From Stutzerimonas stutzeri (GTDB lineage Bacteria; Pseudomonadota; Gammaproteobacteria; Pseudomonadales; Pseudomonadaceae): a stretch of DNA of 64,000 nt. Of the stretch, positions 1 to 9,071 are shown one piece after another (position 1 is the stretch's first letter; each line of letters begins with the position of its first letter). The stretch is taken from the NCBI RefSeq assembly GCF_024448955.1, contig NZ_JAMOIH010000011.1, forward strand, positions 108,553-172,552. Direction: 5' to 3'. Under the pieces are notes generated by a model that searched no databases, was not told the DNA's origin, and saw only the letters and a program-made list of their open reading frames with translations. The translations under genes were made by a program, and so were the position numbers.

Positions 1-2
1 GC

Positions 3-1070
3 ACCGCGCTGGTGGGCATGGCGACCAAGTACTGCGAGGTTGTACTGGCCGTGCATTACCGCGAGAAGGACGACCGCGGCGAGCACGTCGGCGGCCCGAT
101 GTATGCGATCAAGAACGGCCTGGGCAAGAAGTGGCTGTGGCTCGGCGGTGCTTTCGCCATCTTCGGCGGCCTGGCCGGTTTCGGCATTGGCAACATGGTG
201 CAGGTCAACAGCATGGCCCATGCCATGGAGACGACCTTCGGCGTACCGATGTGGATCACTGGCGTGGTCTCGATGGCCATCGTCGGCATGGTGATCCTCG
301 GCGGCATCAAGCGCATCGGCAAGGTCGCCGCGTCGCTGGTGCCATTCATGTGCGTGGCCTATATCATCGCTGCCCTGGTGGTGCTGGCGGTCAACTTCGA
401 AGCCATCCCCGGTGCGTTCGCGCTGATCTTCGAATCCGCCTTCAACCCGGTCGCAGCAACCGGTGGCTTTGCCGGCGCGGCGGTGATCGCGGCGATTCGC
501 TTCGGCGTGGCACGCGGCATTTTCTCCAACGAAGCAGGCCTCGGCACTGCCGGTATCGCCCAGGCCGCAGGCACCAGCAAATGCCCGGTTCGTTCCGGCC
601 TGATCGGCATGCTCGGCACGTTCATCGACACCATCATCATCTGCTCGATGACCGGCCTGGCGATCATCTGCTCCGGCGTCTGGACCAGCGGCGAGAGCGG
701 CGCGGCATTGTCGGCGGCGGCCTTCGAATCAGCGATGCCCGGCTTCGGCGGCGCCATCCTGACCATTGCGTTGGTGGTCTTTGCCTTTACCACCATTCTC
801 GGCTGGAGCTACTTCGGCGAGAAATGCTGGGAGTTCCTGGTGGGCACCAAGGCCGTCTGGCCGTTCCGGGTGGTCTGGGTGCTGGCCGTGCCCTTCGGCG
901 CGGTGGCCCAGTTGGACTTCGCCTGGCTGGTCGCCGACACCCTCAACGGCCTGATGGCGATCCCGAACCTGATTTCGCTGCTGCTGCTGAGCCCCGTGGT
1001 GGTCAAGCTGACCAACACCTACTTTGCCGAACGCAAAGCCCAAGAAACACTCGCCAGCGTTCCTCGCTGA
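3..1070 (+). CDS. Sodium:alanine/glycine symporter (AGCS family), 3' part
   Basis: This is the C-terminal part (about 355 residues) of a sodium-coupled small neutral amino-acid symporter of the inner membrane. The frame is open to the left edge, so the start codon and the first transmembrane segments lie outside the window. Family signatures are visible: GMATKYCEV near the cut end, GGPMY at about residue 31 of the fragment, and FSNEAGLG in the middle. At least six hydrophobic segments follow. A hairpin terminator sits just downstream, and the next gene is serine deaminase, so uptake of alanine, glycine or serine feeding deamination is plausible. Substrate cannot be told from sequence. Confidence 0.9.
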   Translation, partial: TALVGMATKYCEVVLAVHYREKDDRGEHVGGPMYAIKNGLGKKWLWLGGAFAIFGGLAGFGIGNMVQVNSMAHAMETTFGVPMWITGVVSMAIVGMVILGGIKRIGKVAASLVPFMCVAYIIAALVVLAVNFEAIPGAFALIFESAFNPVAATGGFAGAAVIAAIRFGVARGIFSNEAGLGTAGIAQAAGTSKCPVRSGLIGMLGTFIDTIIICSMTGLAIICSGVWTSGESGAALSAAAFESAMPGFGGAILTIALVVFAFTTILGWSYFGEKCWEFLVGTKAVWPFRVVWVLAVPFGAVAQLDFAWLVADTLNGLMAIPNLISLLLLSPVVVKLTNTYFAERKAQETLASVPR

Positions 1071-1085
1071 TCGGCTGTCTAAGCT

Positions 1086-1118
1086 AATGGCAGGCCCCAG
1101 TCGCTGGGGCTGCCATTT
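1086..1118 (+). terminator. Rho-independent terminator after the symporter gene
   Basis: A GC-rich hairpin with 15-base arms (aatggcaggccccag / ctggggctgccattt), one bulged G and a 3-base loop is followed by a short T-rich tail. It lies 15 bases after the symporter stop and before sdaA, which suggests the two are separate transcription units. Confidence 0.75.
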
Positions 1119-1138
1119 ATCTTCAGCGAGCGTCGTCC

Positions 1139-2515
1139 ATGTCCCTCAGCACCTTCGATCTGTTCAAGATCGGCATCGGTCCCTCCAGCTCACATACCGT
1201 CGGCCCCATGAGCGCGGCGGCACGGTTCGCCGCGGGCCTGAAGCAGGACGGCCTGCTGGACGCAACCGAACGCGTGCGGGTCGAGCTGTACGGCTCGCTC
1301 GGCGCAACCGGCAAAGGCCACGGCAGCGATAAAGCAGTGATCCTAGGCCTCGAAGGCGAACAGCCGGAAAAGGTCGACACCACCCTCATCCCGGAACGTC
1401 TGGCGGCAATTCGCGAAAATGGCACCCTGCGCCTGCTGGGTGAAAAGCCGATCCGCTTCGTCGAGAAAGAACACGTGGCGATGATCCGCAAGCCGTTGGA
1501 CTTTCACCCCAACGGTATGGTGTTTCGCGCCTTCGACGCCGCCGGGTTGCAAATCCGCAGTCGCGAGTATTACTCGGTGGGCGGCGGTTTCGTCGTTGAC
1601 GAAGAGGCGGCCGGCACCGACCGCATCGTCGAAGACCGCACGACTTTGCCCTACCCCTTCCGTACCGCCCGCGAGTTGCTGGCGCTGTGCGACCAGCACG
1701 GCCTGTCGATCAGCCAGTTGATGCTAGCCAACGAAGCGGCCTGGCGCCCGGAAGCGGAAACCCGTGCGCGGCTATTGCAGATCTGGCAGGTCATGCAGGA
1801 CTGCGTAAGCGCCGGTTGCCAGACCGAAGGCATCCTCCCCGGCGGGCTCAAGGTGGAGCGCCGCGCCGCCCGCCTGTATCGCCAGCTCAGCGAAAACCCC
1901 GAAGCGAACCTGTGCGACAGCCTCAACGTGCTCGACTGGGTCGATCTCTACGCCCTGGCCGTCAACGAGGAAAACGCCGCGGGCGGCCGGGTGGTGACCG
2001 CACCGACCAATGGCGCCGCCGGAATCATCCCGGCGTTGCTGCACTATTACGTGCGCTTCGTGCCTGGCGCCAATGAAGACGGCGTGGTGCGTTTTCTGCT
2101 CACGGCGGCGGCCATCGGCATTCTCTACAAGGAGAACGCCTCGATCTCCGGCGCCGAAGTGGGTTGCCAGGGTGAAGTGGGCGTCGCCTGCTCAATGGGC
2201 GCCGGCGCGCTGTGCGAAGTGCTCGGCGGCACGCCACAGCAGGTGGAGAACGCTGCCGAAATCGGCATGGAACACAACCTCGGCCTGACTTGCGACCCGG
2301 TTGGCGGCCTGGTCCAGGTGCCCTGCATCGAACGCAACGCCATGGGATCGGTCAAGGCCATCAACGCCGCCCGCATGGCCCTGCGCGGCGACGGCAGCCA
2401 TTTCATCTCGCTGGACAAGGTCATCCGCACCATGCGCCAGACGGGCGCCGACATGAAGAGCAAGTACAAGGAAACCGCGCGCGGCGGGCTGGCCGTCAAC
2501 ATCATTGAATGTTGA
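1139..2515 (+). CDS. sdaA: L-serine ammonia-lyase (serine deaminase)
   Basis: The 458-residue product converts L-serine to pyruvate and ammonia with an oxygen-sensitive [4Fe-4S] cluster. It is the single-chain type, with an N-terminal beta-like domain starting [20 protein letters not shown] and a C-terminal alpha-like catalytic domain. Three conserved cysteines that fit the cluster ligands fall at residues 343 (VGCQ), 385 (LTCDP) and 396 (VPCIE). Length and motifs match proteobacterial SdaA. The gene follows an AGCS symporter, fitting a role in using small amino acids for carbon. No regulatory site was recognised in the 20 bases between the terminator and the start. Confidence 0.95.
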   Translation: MSLSTFDLFKIGIGPSSSHTVGPMSAAARFAAGLKQDGLLDATERVRVELYGSLGATGKGHGSDKAVILGLEGEQPEKVDTTLIPERLAAIRENGTLRLLGEKPIRFVEKEHVAMIRKPLDFHPNGMVFRAFDAAGLQIRSREYYSVGGGFVVDEEAAGTDRIVEDRTTLPYPFRTARELLALCDQHGLSISQLMLANEAAWRPEAETRARLLQIWQVMQDCVSAGCQTEGILPGGLKVERRAARLYRQLSENPEANLCDSLNVLDWVDLYALAVNEENAAGGRVVTAPTNGAAGIIPALLHYYVRFVPGANEDGVVRFLLTAAAIGILYKENASISGAEVGCQGEVGVACSMGAGALCEVLGGTPQQVENAAEIGMEHNLGLTCDPVGGLVQVPCIERNAMGSVKAINAARMALRGDGSHFISLDKVIRTMRQTGADMKSKYKETARGGLAVNIIEC

Positions 2516-2729
2516 AACACACGGCGCGCGCAGCCTCACTACCAGCCAAGCGGCAAACCCATCCGCGCTTTATCGCGGCCATCTGGTTTCCTTGGAAGAA
2601 ATCGCGCTGGCGAAGCTATATCATCCCCGCTGGCGGTTCGTCGGCGTCAAAGGACTCATCTCGCCACGAAGCTGTCCCTATCACAGGAAGACCCCCTGCC
2701 ATCAATGGATCGATCTAGCCGAGGAACCG

Positions 2730-5700
2730 ATGAGTAACCCCAATGAGCCATCGACCCCGAAGAACCTGAGCGTGGTTCGCAGCACCCTAGATTTTCCCGT
2801 GGTCGGTATCGGTGCCTCAGCCGGTGGCCTCAAGGCGCTCATGAGCTTGTTCGAGCATATGCCCAGCGACAGCGGCATGGCGTTCGTGGTGATCATGCAT
2901 CTCTCGCCGACGCATGAAAGCAACGCCGACAGCATCTTGCAAAACAAGACACGCGTGCCGGTGATTCAAGTGACGCAGCCGGTGCCCATCGAGCGCAACC
3001 GGATCTATGTGATCCCGCCGGCCCTCGACCTGTCTATGAATGACGGCTACCTGCGGCTGACCAAGCCCACTCGCGAACGCGGCGTGCAGGTCGCCATCGA
3101 CCTGTTCTTTCGTGCTCTGGCCGACGTCCATCACACCCGCGCCATCGGCATCGTATTGTCCGGCGCTGGCGCGGACGGTTCGGTCGGCCTGTCCCGCATC
3201 AAGGAACAGGGCGGCGTAACCATGGCGCAGTCTCCCGACGATGCCGAATACGACTCCATGCCGCGCAGCGCTATCGAAACCGGCATGGTCGACATCGTGC
3301 TACCGGTGCTGGAGATGCCCCAGCGGCTGATGGATCTGAGCCGCAACATGCAGACGATGGAACCGCCAATCGAGTCGCCGGCGGCGTCCGAACAGGCGTC
3401 ATCGCGCACGCCGACACGAGCCAACGAATCGGCCCTGCGTGACATTCTTGGCCTGCTGCGCAGCCGCACGGGCCATGACTTCCGCCACTACAAGCAAGCC
3501 ACCGTGCTGCGACGAATCGAGCGGCGCATGCAGGTCAATGCTGTGCGGGACATGGCCGGCTACGCCCAGTTGCTGAACGACCGGCCGGAGGAAACCCCGG
3601 CGCTGTTGGCCGACATGCTGATCGGCGTTACCAACTTCTTTCGCGACCATGAGGCATTCGAAGCCCTGGAACGCGACATCATCCCCCGGCTGTTCGAAGA
3701 AAAGGCTCTGCTCGGCGAGAGCGATGCACTGCGCATCTGGTCCGCCGCCTGTTCGACCGGTGAGGAAGCCTACTCGTTGGGCATGCTGTTCACCGACTAC
3801 GTAGAACGCAACGGCCTGCGCACCGAGGTGCAGGTCTTCGCCACCGACATCGACGAGCAGGCGCTGGAAACCGGCCGTGCCAGCGTTTACCCCGAGGCGA
3901 TCGTCACCGACGTGGCGCCGACCCGGCTGCAGCAATATTTCACCAAGGAACAGAACCGCTATCGCCTGCGCAAGGAACTTCGCGAACGCATCCTGTTTGC
4001 CCGCCACAATATCTTGCGCGACCCGCCCTTCTCACGGCTGGACCTGATTTCCTGCCGTAATCTGCTGATCTATCTCGACCGCGACATCCAGAGCGAAGTG
4101 CTGCGCATGTTCCACTTCGCCCTCAACCCCGGCGGCTATCTGTTTCTTGGCAACTCCGAAACGGCAGATATCTGTTCCCATCTGTTCGCGCCAGTGGACA
4201 AGAAAAACCGTATTTACCGAGCCCGGGATATCGGCAACCAGCGACGCGCGCCGATGTCCTCATTACAGAACTTTTCCACCGCCTCGCCCACTTCCGTTTC
4301 CGGCACGGCCATGACCCGCCGCAGCAAACTCTCCTTCGCCTACGCTCATCAGCGCGCGCTGGAGCAATGCGCGCCGCCCAGCGTGATCGTCGATCACCAG
4401 TCGGAGATCGTCTACCTGTCCGAACGTGCCGGCCGTTTCCTGCGCTATGTCAGTGGCGAGCCTTCGCTCAATCTGACCACCCTGGTGCAGCCCGAGCTGC
4501 GCCTGGCGCTGCGTAGCGCGCTGTATCAGGCCGCTCAGACCGGCAAGAGCATCGAAACCAGGCGCATCAGCCTGGAACGCGAGGGTCGTCGCTTTTATAT
4601 CGATATGGAGGTACGCCCGTTCCGCGACGACGAGGCGGGCGCCGATTATCTGCTGGTGCTCTTCGATGAAATCGAAGATCTCTCAGACAAAAACCCCGCA
4701 ACATGCCAGGGGAACGCCAAGGATAACGAACTGGCGCAGCTTCAAGTCGAGCTGCAACAGACCAAGGAGCAGCTGCAGCTGACCATCGAGCATTCGGAAG
4801 CCTCCACTGAGGAGCTGCGCGCCTCCAACGAGGAGCTGCAAGCCATCAACGAAGAGCTGCGGTCGGCCACCGAGGATCTGGAAACCAGCAAGGAAGAGCT
4901 GCAATCGATCAATGAAGAGCTGATCACTGTCAACGCCGAGCTCAAGAGCAAGGTCGACGAAACCAGCAAGGTCAATGACGACCTGCAGAATCTGATCTCG
5001 TCCACCGACATCGCCACGCTGTTCGTGGACCGTCACATGCGCATCAAGTGGTTCACCCCGCGCGCGCAGGACATCTTCAACGTGATCGGCAGCGATGCCG
5101 GACGCTCTTTGCTGGACATCACACACCGTCTCGATTACCCAACCCTGTACAGCGACGCCTCCGAAGCCTTCGGCGAGCTGCAGCTGGTCGAGCGCGAAGT
5201 CCGGAGCCTGGACGGCAAGTGGTATATGGCGCGCTTTCTGCCCTACCGCACCACCGACGACCGCATTCAGGGCGCAGTGCTGACCTTCATCGACATCACC
5301 GCCCGGCGCAACGCCGAAGAGCGCGTGCGCGCTGGCGAAGCCCATATGAAGCTGCTGGCACAGAGCATGCGCGGCTACGCCATCATGACCATGGACCTGC
5401 AAGGCAAGATCACCGCCTGGAACCCTGGCGCCGAATCCATCTTTGGCTACAGCGAACAGGAAGTGATCGGCCAGTGCATCGACCTCATATACACCGCAGC
5501 GGACCGTGAAGTAGGCGTACCTGAGGGCGAGCGCAAGCGCGCGCTGGAGCAGGGCCAGGCTGCCGACGAGCGCTGGCACCTGCGCAAGGATGGCTCGCAG
5601 TTCTTCTGTAGCGGGCTGGTCAATCCGCTGGTTGACAGTGCTGGCGACGTAATGGGCTTCGCCAAGATTGGCCGCGACCTCACCGAACAACAGCGGATCA

Positions 5701-6854
5701 ATAGCCTGCGTGCCAGCGAGCTGGAAAGCATCCAGGCCGCGAGCCTGCAGAAGGATGAATTCTTCGCCGTGCTTTCCCACGAGCTGAAGCATCCGCTCAA
5801 TCTGATCCAGCTCAACACCGATCTCATTGCCCGTTCGCAGGTCGTCAAGAACGCCACCAGCCTGTCCAAGGCCACGCAGTCCATACAAAGCGCGGTGCGC
5901 AGCCAGTCGCGGATAATTGATGATCTGATGGACGTCTCGCGTATTCGCACCGGCAAGCTCAAGCTGCACTTCATCACGCTGCACTATCAGGATTTGCTTC
6001 GAGGCATCGAATCGGTATTCCTGCCGCTTGTGGAGGGTGAGGGTGTGACGTTCGACAGCGTCCAGCCCGAGGAAGCGCTGTATATCCATGCCGACCCAAC
6101 GCGTCTCGAGCAGATCATCTGGAACTTGTTGAACAATGCCTGGAAGTTCACCAAGGGTGGCGATTGCATCAGCCTGCAGCTTGAGCGCGATGGTGATCTG
6201 GCGCGCCTGGATGTGATCGACACCGGCATGGGAATCTCCGAAGAGTTTCTGCCCAAGGTGTTCGACATGTTCGGCCAGGCCGAGATGCAACACGCGCAGC
6301 GCTCCAAGCATGGATTGGGGATCGGACTGGCATTGGTCAAGCAGCTGGTCGAAGCCCACAATGGACGCATCGAAGCCTTCTCGGAAGGCATCGGCCGCGG
6401 TGCGCGCTTTAGCGTCTGGCTGCCGGTGCATCTGCAGACCGAAATAGCCCTCGGCGAACTGTCCGGTGCCGGCGCGGTCGGCGCGCTGGTGGGCATCAGG
6501 ATTCTGCTGGTCGACGACTCGCCGGACATTCTCGACACCATGTGCGAATTGCTGGAAAGCGAAGGCGCGGACGTTACTACCGCAGACGGCGGTGCCCAGG
6601 GCATCGAACTGGCCGAAGTCACGCGCTTCGACATGATCATCTCCGATGTCGGCATGCCGGGCATCGACGGCCACAAGATGATGAACGAGATACGCCACGG
6701 CGAGACCAACGCCACCACCCCAAGCATCGCCCTGACCGGTTACGGCACCCTGCGCGACGTGGAGAAAGCCAAGGCCGCTGGCTTTACCCAGCACCTGCGC
6801 AAGCCGATCGACCTGCAGGCGTTGATCGATGCGGTGACTCAGGCGGTGCGTTGA
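2730..6854 (+). CDS. CheB-CheR-PAS-histidine kinase-receiver fusion protein
   Basis: A single 1374-residue soluble protein joins five signalling modules. Residues ~20-210 are a CheB-type methylesterase domain (GIGASAGG, Ser30 as likely nucleophile). Residues ~240-510 are a CheR-type methyltransferase (WSAACSTGEEAYS as the SAM site). Residues ~665-755 form a coiled coil rich in EEL repeats, then two PAS domains follow to ~990. The histidine kinase has its H-box at LSHELKHP with His1017, and the C-terminal receiver has Asp1306 in SDVGMPG. The ATG chosen has a GAGGAA ribosome site; an upstream GTG in frame overlaps sdaA and seems unlikely. Such fusions are known in Pseudomonas, but their targets are mostly unassigned. 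No dedicated receptor or CheA gene lies next to it. Confidence 0.88.
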   Translation: MSNPNEPSTPKNLSVVRSTLDFPVVGIGASAGGLKALMSLFEHMPSDSGMAFVVIMHLSPTHESNADSILQNKTRVPVIQVTQPVPIERNRIYVIPPALDLSMNDGYLRLTKPTRERGVQVAIDLFFRALADVHHTRAIGIVLSGAGADGSVGLSRIKEQGGVTMAQSPDDAEYDSMPRSAIETGMVDIVLPVLEMPQRLMDLSRNMQTMEPPIESPAASEQASSRTPTRANESALRDILGLLRSRTGHDFRHYKQATVLRRIERRMQVNAVRDMAGYAQLLNDRPEETPALLADMLIGVTNFFRDHEAFEALERDIIPRLFEEKALLGESDALRIWSAACSTGEEAYSLGMLFTDYVERNGLRTEVQVFATDIDEQALETGRASVYPEAIVTDVAPTRLQQYFTKEQNRYRLRKELRERILFARHNILRDPPFSRLDLISCRNLLIYLDRDIQSEVLRMFHFALNPGGYLFLGNSETADICSHLFAPVDKKNRIYRARDIGNQRRAPMSSLQNFSTASPTSVSGTAMTRRSKLSFAYAHQRALEQCAPPSVIVDHQSEIVYLSERAGRFLRYVSGEPSLNLTTLVQPELRLALRSALYQAAQTGKSIETRRISLEREGRRFYIDMEVRPFRDDEAGADYLLVLFDEIEDLSDKNPATCQGNAKDNELAQLQVELQQTKEQLQLTIEHSEASTEELRASNEELQAINEELRSATEDLETSKEELQSINEELITVNAELKSKVDETSKVNDDLQNLISSTDIATLFVDRHMRIKWFTPRAQDIFNVIGSDAGRSLLDITHRLDYPTLYSDASEAFGELQLVEREVRSLDGKWYMARFLPYRTTDDRIQGAVLTFIDITARRNAEERVRAGEAHMKLLAQSMRGYAIMTMDLQGKITAWNPGAESIFGYSEQEVIGQCIDLIYTAADREVGVPEGERKRALEQGQAADERWHLRKDGSQFFCSGLVNPLVDSAGDVMGFAKIGRDLTEQQRINSLRASELESIQAASLQKDEFFAVLSHELKHPLNLIQLNTDLIARSQVVKNATSLSKATQSIQSAVRSQSRIIDDLMDVSRIRTGKLKLHFITLHYQDLLRGIESVFLPLVEGEGVTFDSVQPEEALYIHADPTRLEQIIWNLLNNAWKFTKGGDCISLQLERDGDLARLDVIDTGMGISEEFLPKVFDMFGQAEMQHAQRSKHGLGIGLALVKQLVEAHNGRIEAFSEGIGRGARFSVWLPVHLQTEIALGELSGAGAVGALVGIRILLVDDSPDILDTMCELLESEGADVTTADGGAQGIELAEVTRFDMIISDVGMPGIDGHKMMNEIRHGETNATTPSIALTGYGTLRDVEKAKAAGFTQHLRKPIDLQALIDAVTQAVR

Positions 6855-6860
6855 GCCAGG

Positions 6861-6970
6861 TATGTGTTGACGTTCGCTTTTCGTAGGAGCGAGCTTGCTC
6901 GCGAACAGGAGCGTCACCGCAACAGAGTGCAGCGCCATCCCGCCGATTCGCCAGCAAGCTGGCTCCTACA
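6861..6970. repeat. First copy of a perfect 110-bp direct repeat carrying a REP pair
   Basis: This 110-bp block begins seven bases after the kinase stop codon. It contains one REP core pointing right (6883-6905) and a variant REP core pointing left (6949-6969), the usual arrangement of a REP doublet. The copy at 7086-7195 is identical at every base. The 115 bases between the copies are unique. Together these repeats fill the 403-bp convergent gap between the kinase and phhR; no gene is seen there. Confidence 0.9.
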
Positions 6971-7085
6971 GTTGCGCTGCGCCCAGCCACCTTTGTGTAA
7001 ACGAGATACCGAGTGTTCCGGCGCCTGCGCGGACCCGTCGGACATCCCATACAGCGAAACCGAAGACCGTGTCCACGGCCACGTC

Positions 7086-7195
7086 TATGTGTTGACGTTC
7101 GCTTTTCGTAGGAGCGAGCTTGCTCGCGAACAGGAGCGTCACCGCAACAGAGTGCAGCGCCATCCCGCCGATTCGCCAGCAAGCTGGCTCCTACA
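7086..7195. repeat. Second copy of the perfect 110-bp REP-pair repeat
   Basis: This block is identical to 6861-6970, with its REP cores at 7108-7130 and 7174-7194. It ends 62 bases beyond the phhR stop codon. Perfect identity over non-coding DNA points to a recent duplication or gene conversion. Confidence 0.9.
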
Positions 7196-7257
7196 AGAGA
7201 GCGAGCTTACTCAACAGGTTTGCAACCAGGAAATCGCGTCTGGAAGCGAAGCCCGAC

Positions 7258-8814
7258 TCAGCCCTCTTTGCCAATCCCATACTCACGCAATTTGTTAGCG
7301 ATGGTGGTATGAGATACACCCAGGCGCTTGCCCAACAGCCGGCTGCTGGGATGCTGCGCGTACAGGCTCTCCAGCACGGTTTTCTCGAAGCGGCCAACGA
7401 TGGCAGACAGATCACCCTCCAGAGAAAAGTCACCCAGCGGTTGCGGCGCGCCGTAATCCGGCAGGCGGATGTGCTCGGGCTTGATCACCCCACCCTCGCA
7501 GAGCGAAACCGCTTGAAACAGCGTGTTCTCCAATTGCCGCACATTGCCCGGCCAGTGATAGCCAGCCAGCCGCTCCAGCGCTTGCGGCGACAAACTCGGC
7601 AATGCGCAACCGATCTGCCGGCTGGCCTGATCGAGAAAGTGCAGCGCCAGCGGTTCCAGTCCATCCAGGCATTCGCGCAGCGGCGGGATGTGCAGCGACA
7701 GCACGTTGAGCCGGTGATACAGGTCCTGGCGAAACTCGCCTTTGGCGCAGAGCTCCGACAAATCCAGCTGCGTCGCGCAGATCACTCGCACATCCAGATA
7801 CACCTCCTCGTCGCTGCCCACTCGCCGGAAACAGCCGTCCTGTAGAAAGCGCACCAGCTTGGCCTGAAGCCGCGTACTCATCTCACCGACGCCATCGAGG
7901 AACAGCGTGCCACCGGAGGTCAGCTCCAGCAGCCCGAGCTTGCCTTCCGGACGTGCGCCTTCGAAGGCGCCGGGTCCGTAGCCGAACAGTTCGGTCTCGG
8001 CCATAGATTCGGGCAACCCTGCGCAATTGAGCGCCATGAACGGTGACTGCCCGCGCGGGCTGGACAGATGGCAGGCACGCGCTAGCAGTTCCTTGCCGGT
8101 ACCGGTCTCGCCTTCGATCAGCAAAGGCGCATCCAGCGGTGCCATGCGCCTGGCCTCGCGGACTACCGCAGCCATCACCTTCGAACTCTGGAAAATGCTG
8201 TCGAAGCCGCGCAGCTCCTGCTTGCGCACGTTGTAGATACGCTCGCCAACCCGGTCGGCGCGATGCAGGGTCAGCACCGCACCGGCCAAGGCTTCGCTGT
8301 CGTCATGCTCCGATTGCAACGGCGCGATGTCGGCGAGAAACACGTCGCCCTTGATGGTCACACGCAAACCATTGATGCGCGCCTTGTTCGCCCGCACCAG
8401 CTCCGGCAGATCAAAATCCTCGGCATAGCGCGACAGGCTCATGCCCGGCACTTCGTCCACCCGCACACCGAGCAGCTGCGCCGCGGCGCGATTAGCGGCC
8501 ACGATGGCGCCCGCCATGTCGATCGACAGCACCGGAAACTCCAGTGCACCGAGCAGGGCATTGAGCTCCAGCGAATGCCGCTCGCTGGGCATCAGGCCGA
8601 CCTTGCGCACCTCGAACACGCCCTGCAGCGCCTCAATCTTCGGTCGCAGCGCTTGCAGCTGGAGGTTCATCAGATTGGGGCAATGCAGGTAGACCGCGTT
8701 GCCATGCTCGCCGCCCACCTCGCCACGCGCGACGTTGATGCCGTAATCGACCAGCAATTCGAGCATGTCGCGAAGGATGCCGACTCGGTTCTGGCAAAGA
8801 ATTCTGATGCGCAC
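7258..8814 (-). CDS. phhR: Transcriptional regulator PhhR of aromatic amino-acid catabolism (TyrR-like)
   Basis: PhhR activates phenylalanine hydroxylase genes in response to aromatic amino acids. The 518-residue product has an N-terminal ACT domain (residues ~1-75, from VRIRILCQNRVGIL), a PAS domain (~80-190), an AAA+ domain (~205-435, Walker A GETGTGKE, Walker B-like GGTLFLDGVGE) and a C-terminal HTH ending SHTTIANKLREYG. The loop that contacts sigma-54 in typical enhancer-binding proteins reads GAFEGA rather than GAFTGA, as in TyrR-like regulators. The GTG start has an AGGGA ribosome site and gives the usual PhhR length; an ATG 78 bases upstream is possible. It is divergent from phhA. Confidence 0.93.
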   Translation of the reverse strand: MRIRILCQNRVGILRDMLELLVDYGINVARGEVGGEHGNAVYLHCPNLMNLQLQALRPKIEALQGVFEVRKVGLMPSERHSLELNALLGALEFPVLSIDMAGAIVAANRAAAQLLGVRVDEVPGMSLSRYAEDFDLPELVRANKARINGLRVTIKGDVFLADIAPLQSEHDDSEALAGAVLTLHRADRVGERIYNVRKQELRGFDSIFQSSKVMAAVVREARRMAPLDAPLLIEGETGTGKELLARACHLSSPRGQSPFMALNCAGLPESMAETELFGYGPGAFEGARPEGKLGLLELTSGGTLFLDGVGEMSTRLQAKLVRFLQDGCFRRVGSDEEVYLDVRVICATQLDLSELCAKGEFRQDLYHRLNVLSLHIPPLRECLDGLEPLALHFLDQASRQIGCALPSLSPQALERLAGYHWPGNVRQLENTLFQAVSLCEGGVIKPEHIRLPDYGAPQPLGDFSLEGDLSAIVGRFEKTVLESLYAQHPSSRLLGKRLGVSHTTIANKLREYGIGKEG

Positions 8815-8929
8815 GTGAACTTGTCCCTTTTCGTTTCGGCCGCAACTTTCTGCTGCTCGCTTTTGTTTGTCGTCAAGATTATTTGACAGCACGGCTGTTC
8901 GACAAGGCGATAAATTCGTTTGTGCGACG

Positions 8930-8953
8930 ATTCGTAAGTATTACTTTACGAAT
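8930..8953. promoter_or_regulatory. Probable PhhR (TyrR-box-like) operator
   Basis: A perfect palindrome ATTCGTAA-N8-TTACGAAT lies in the 257-bp divergent gap between phhR and phhA. Its core CGTAAG-N6-TTTACG has the spacing and near-consensus halves of the TyrR/PhhR box (TGTAAA-N6-TTTACA). It sits 119 bases before the phhA start, a suitable place for an activator site. The assignment is an inference from motif and context. Confidence 0.7.
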
Positions 8954-9071
8954 CAGCTGAACCATCCCGTCAAAAGCATCTACCGACGTACTTCCATACG
9001 CTGCGCTGCCGCTATCAGATGAGGCATCCAAACAAAAAAGACTCAGGCGGCCATCCCGCTCAGGAGGTCAG

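Noticed and set aside
4683..6938. A 751-codon open frame antisense to the hybrid kinase
   Set aside because: It lies wholly opposite strongly conserved kinase and PAS coding sequence, has no family likeness, and long antisense frames are common in GC-rich DNA.
6864..7298. A 144-codon frame in the gap between the kinase and phhR
   Set aside because: It is made mainly of the duplicated REP sequence (the same peptide appears twice) and overlaps the phhR end.
8815..9071. A sigma-54 (-24/-12) promoter before phhA
   Set aside because: The only GG-N10-GC match overlaps the ribosome site, too close to the start codon to be a promoter.
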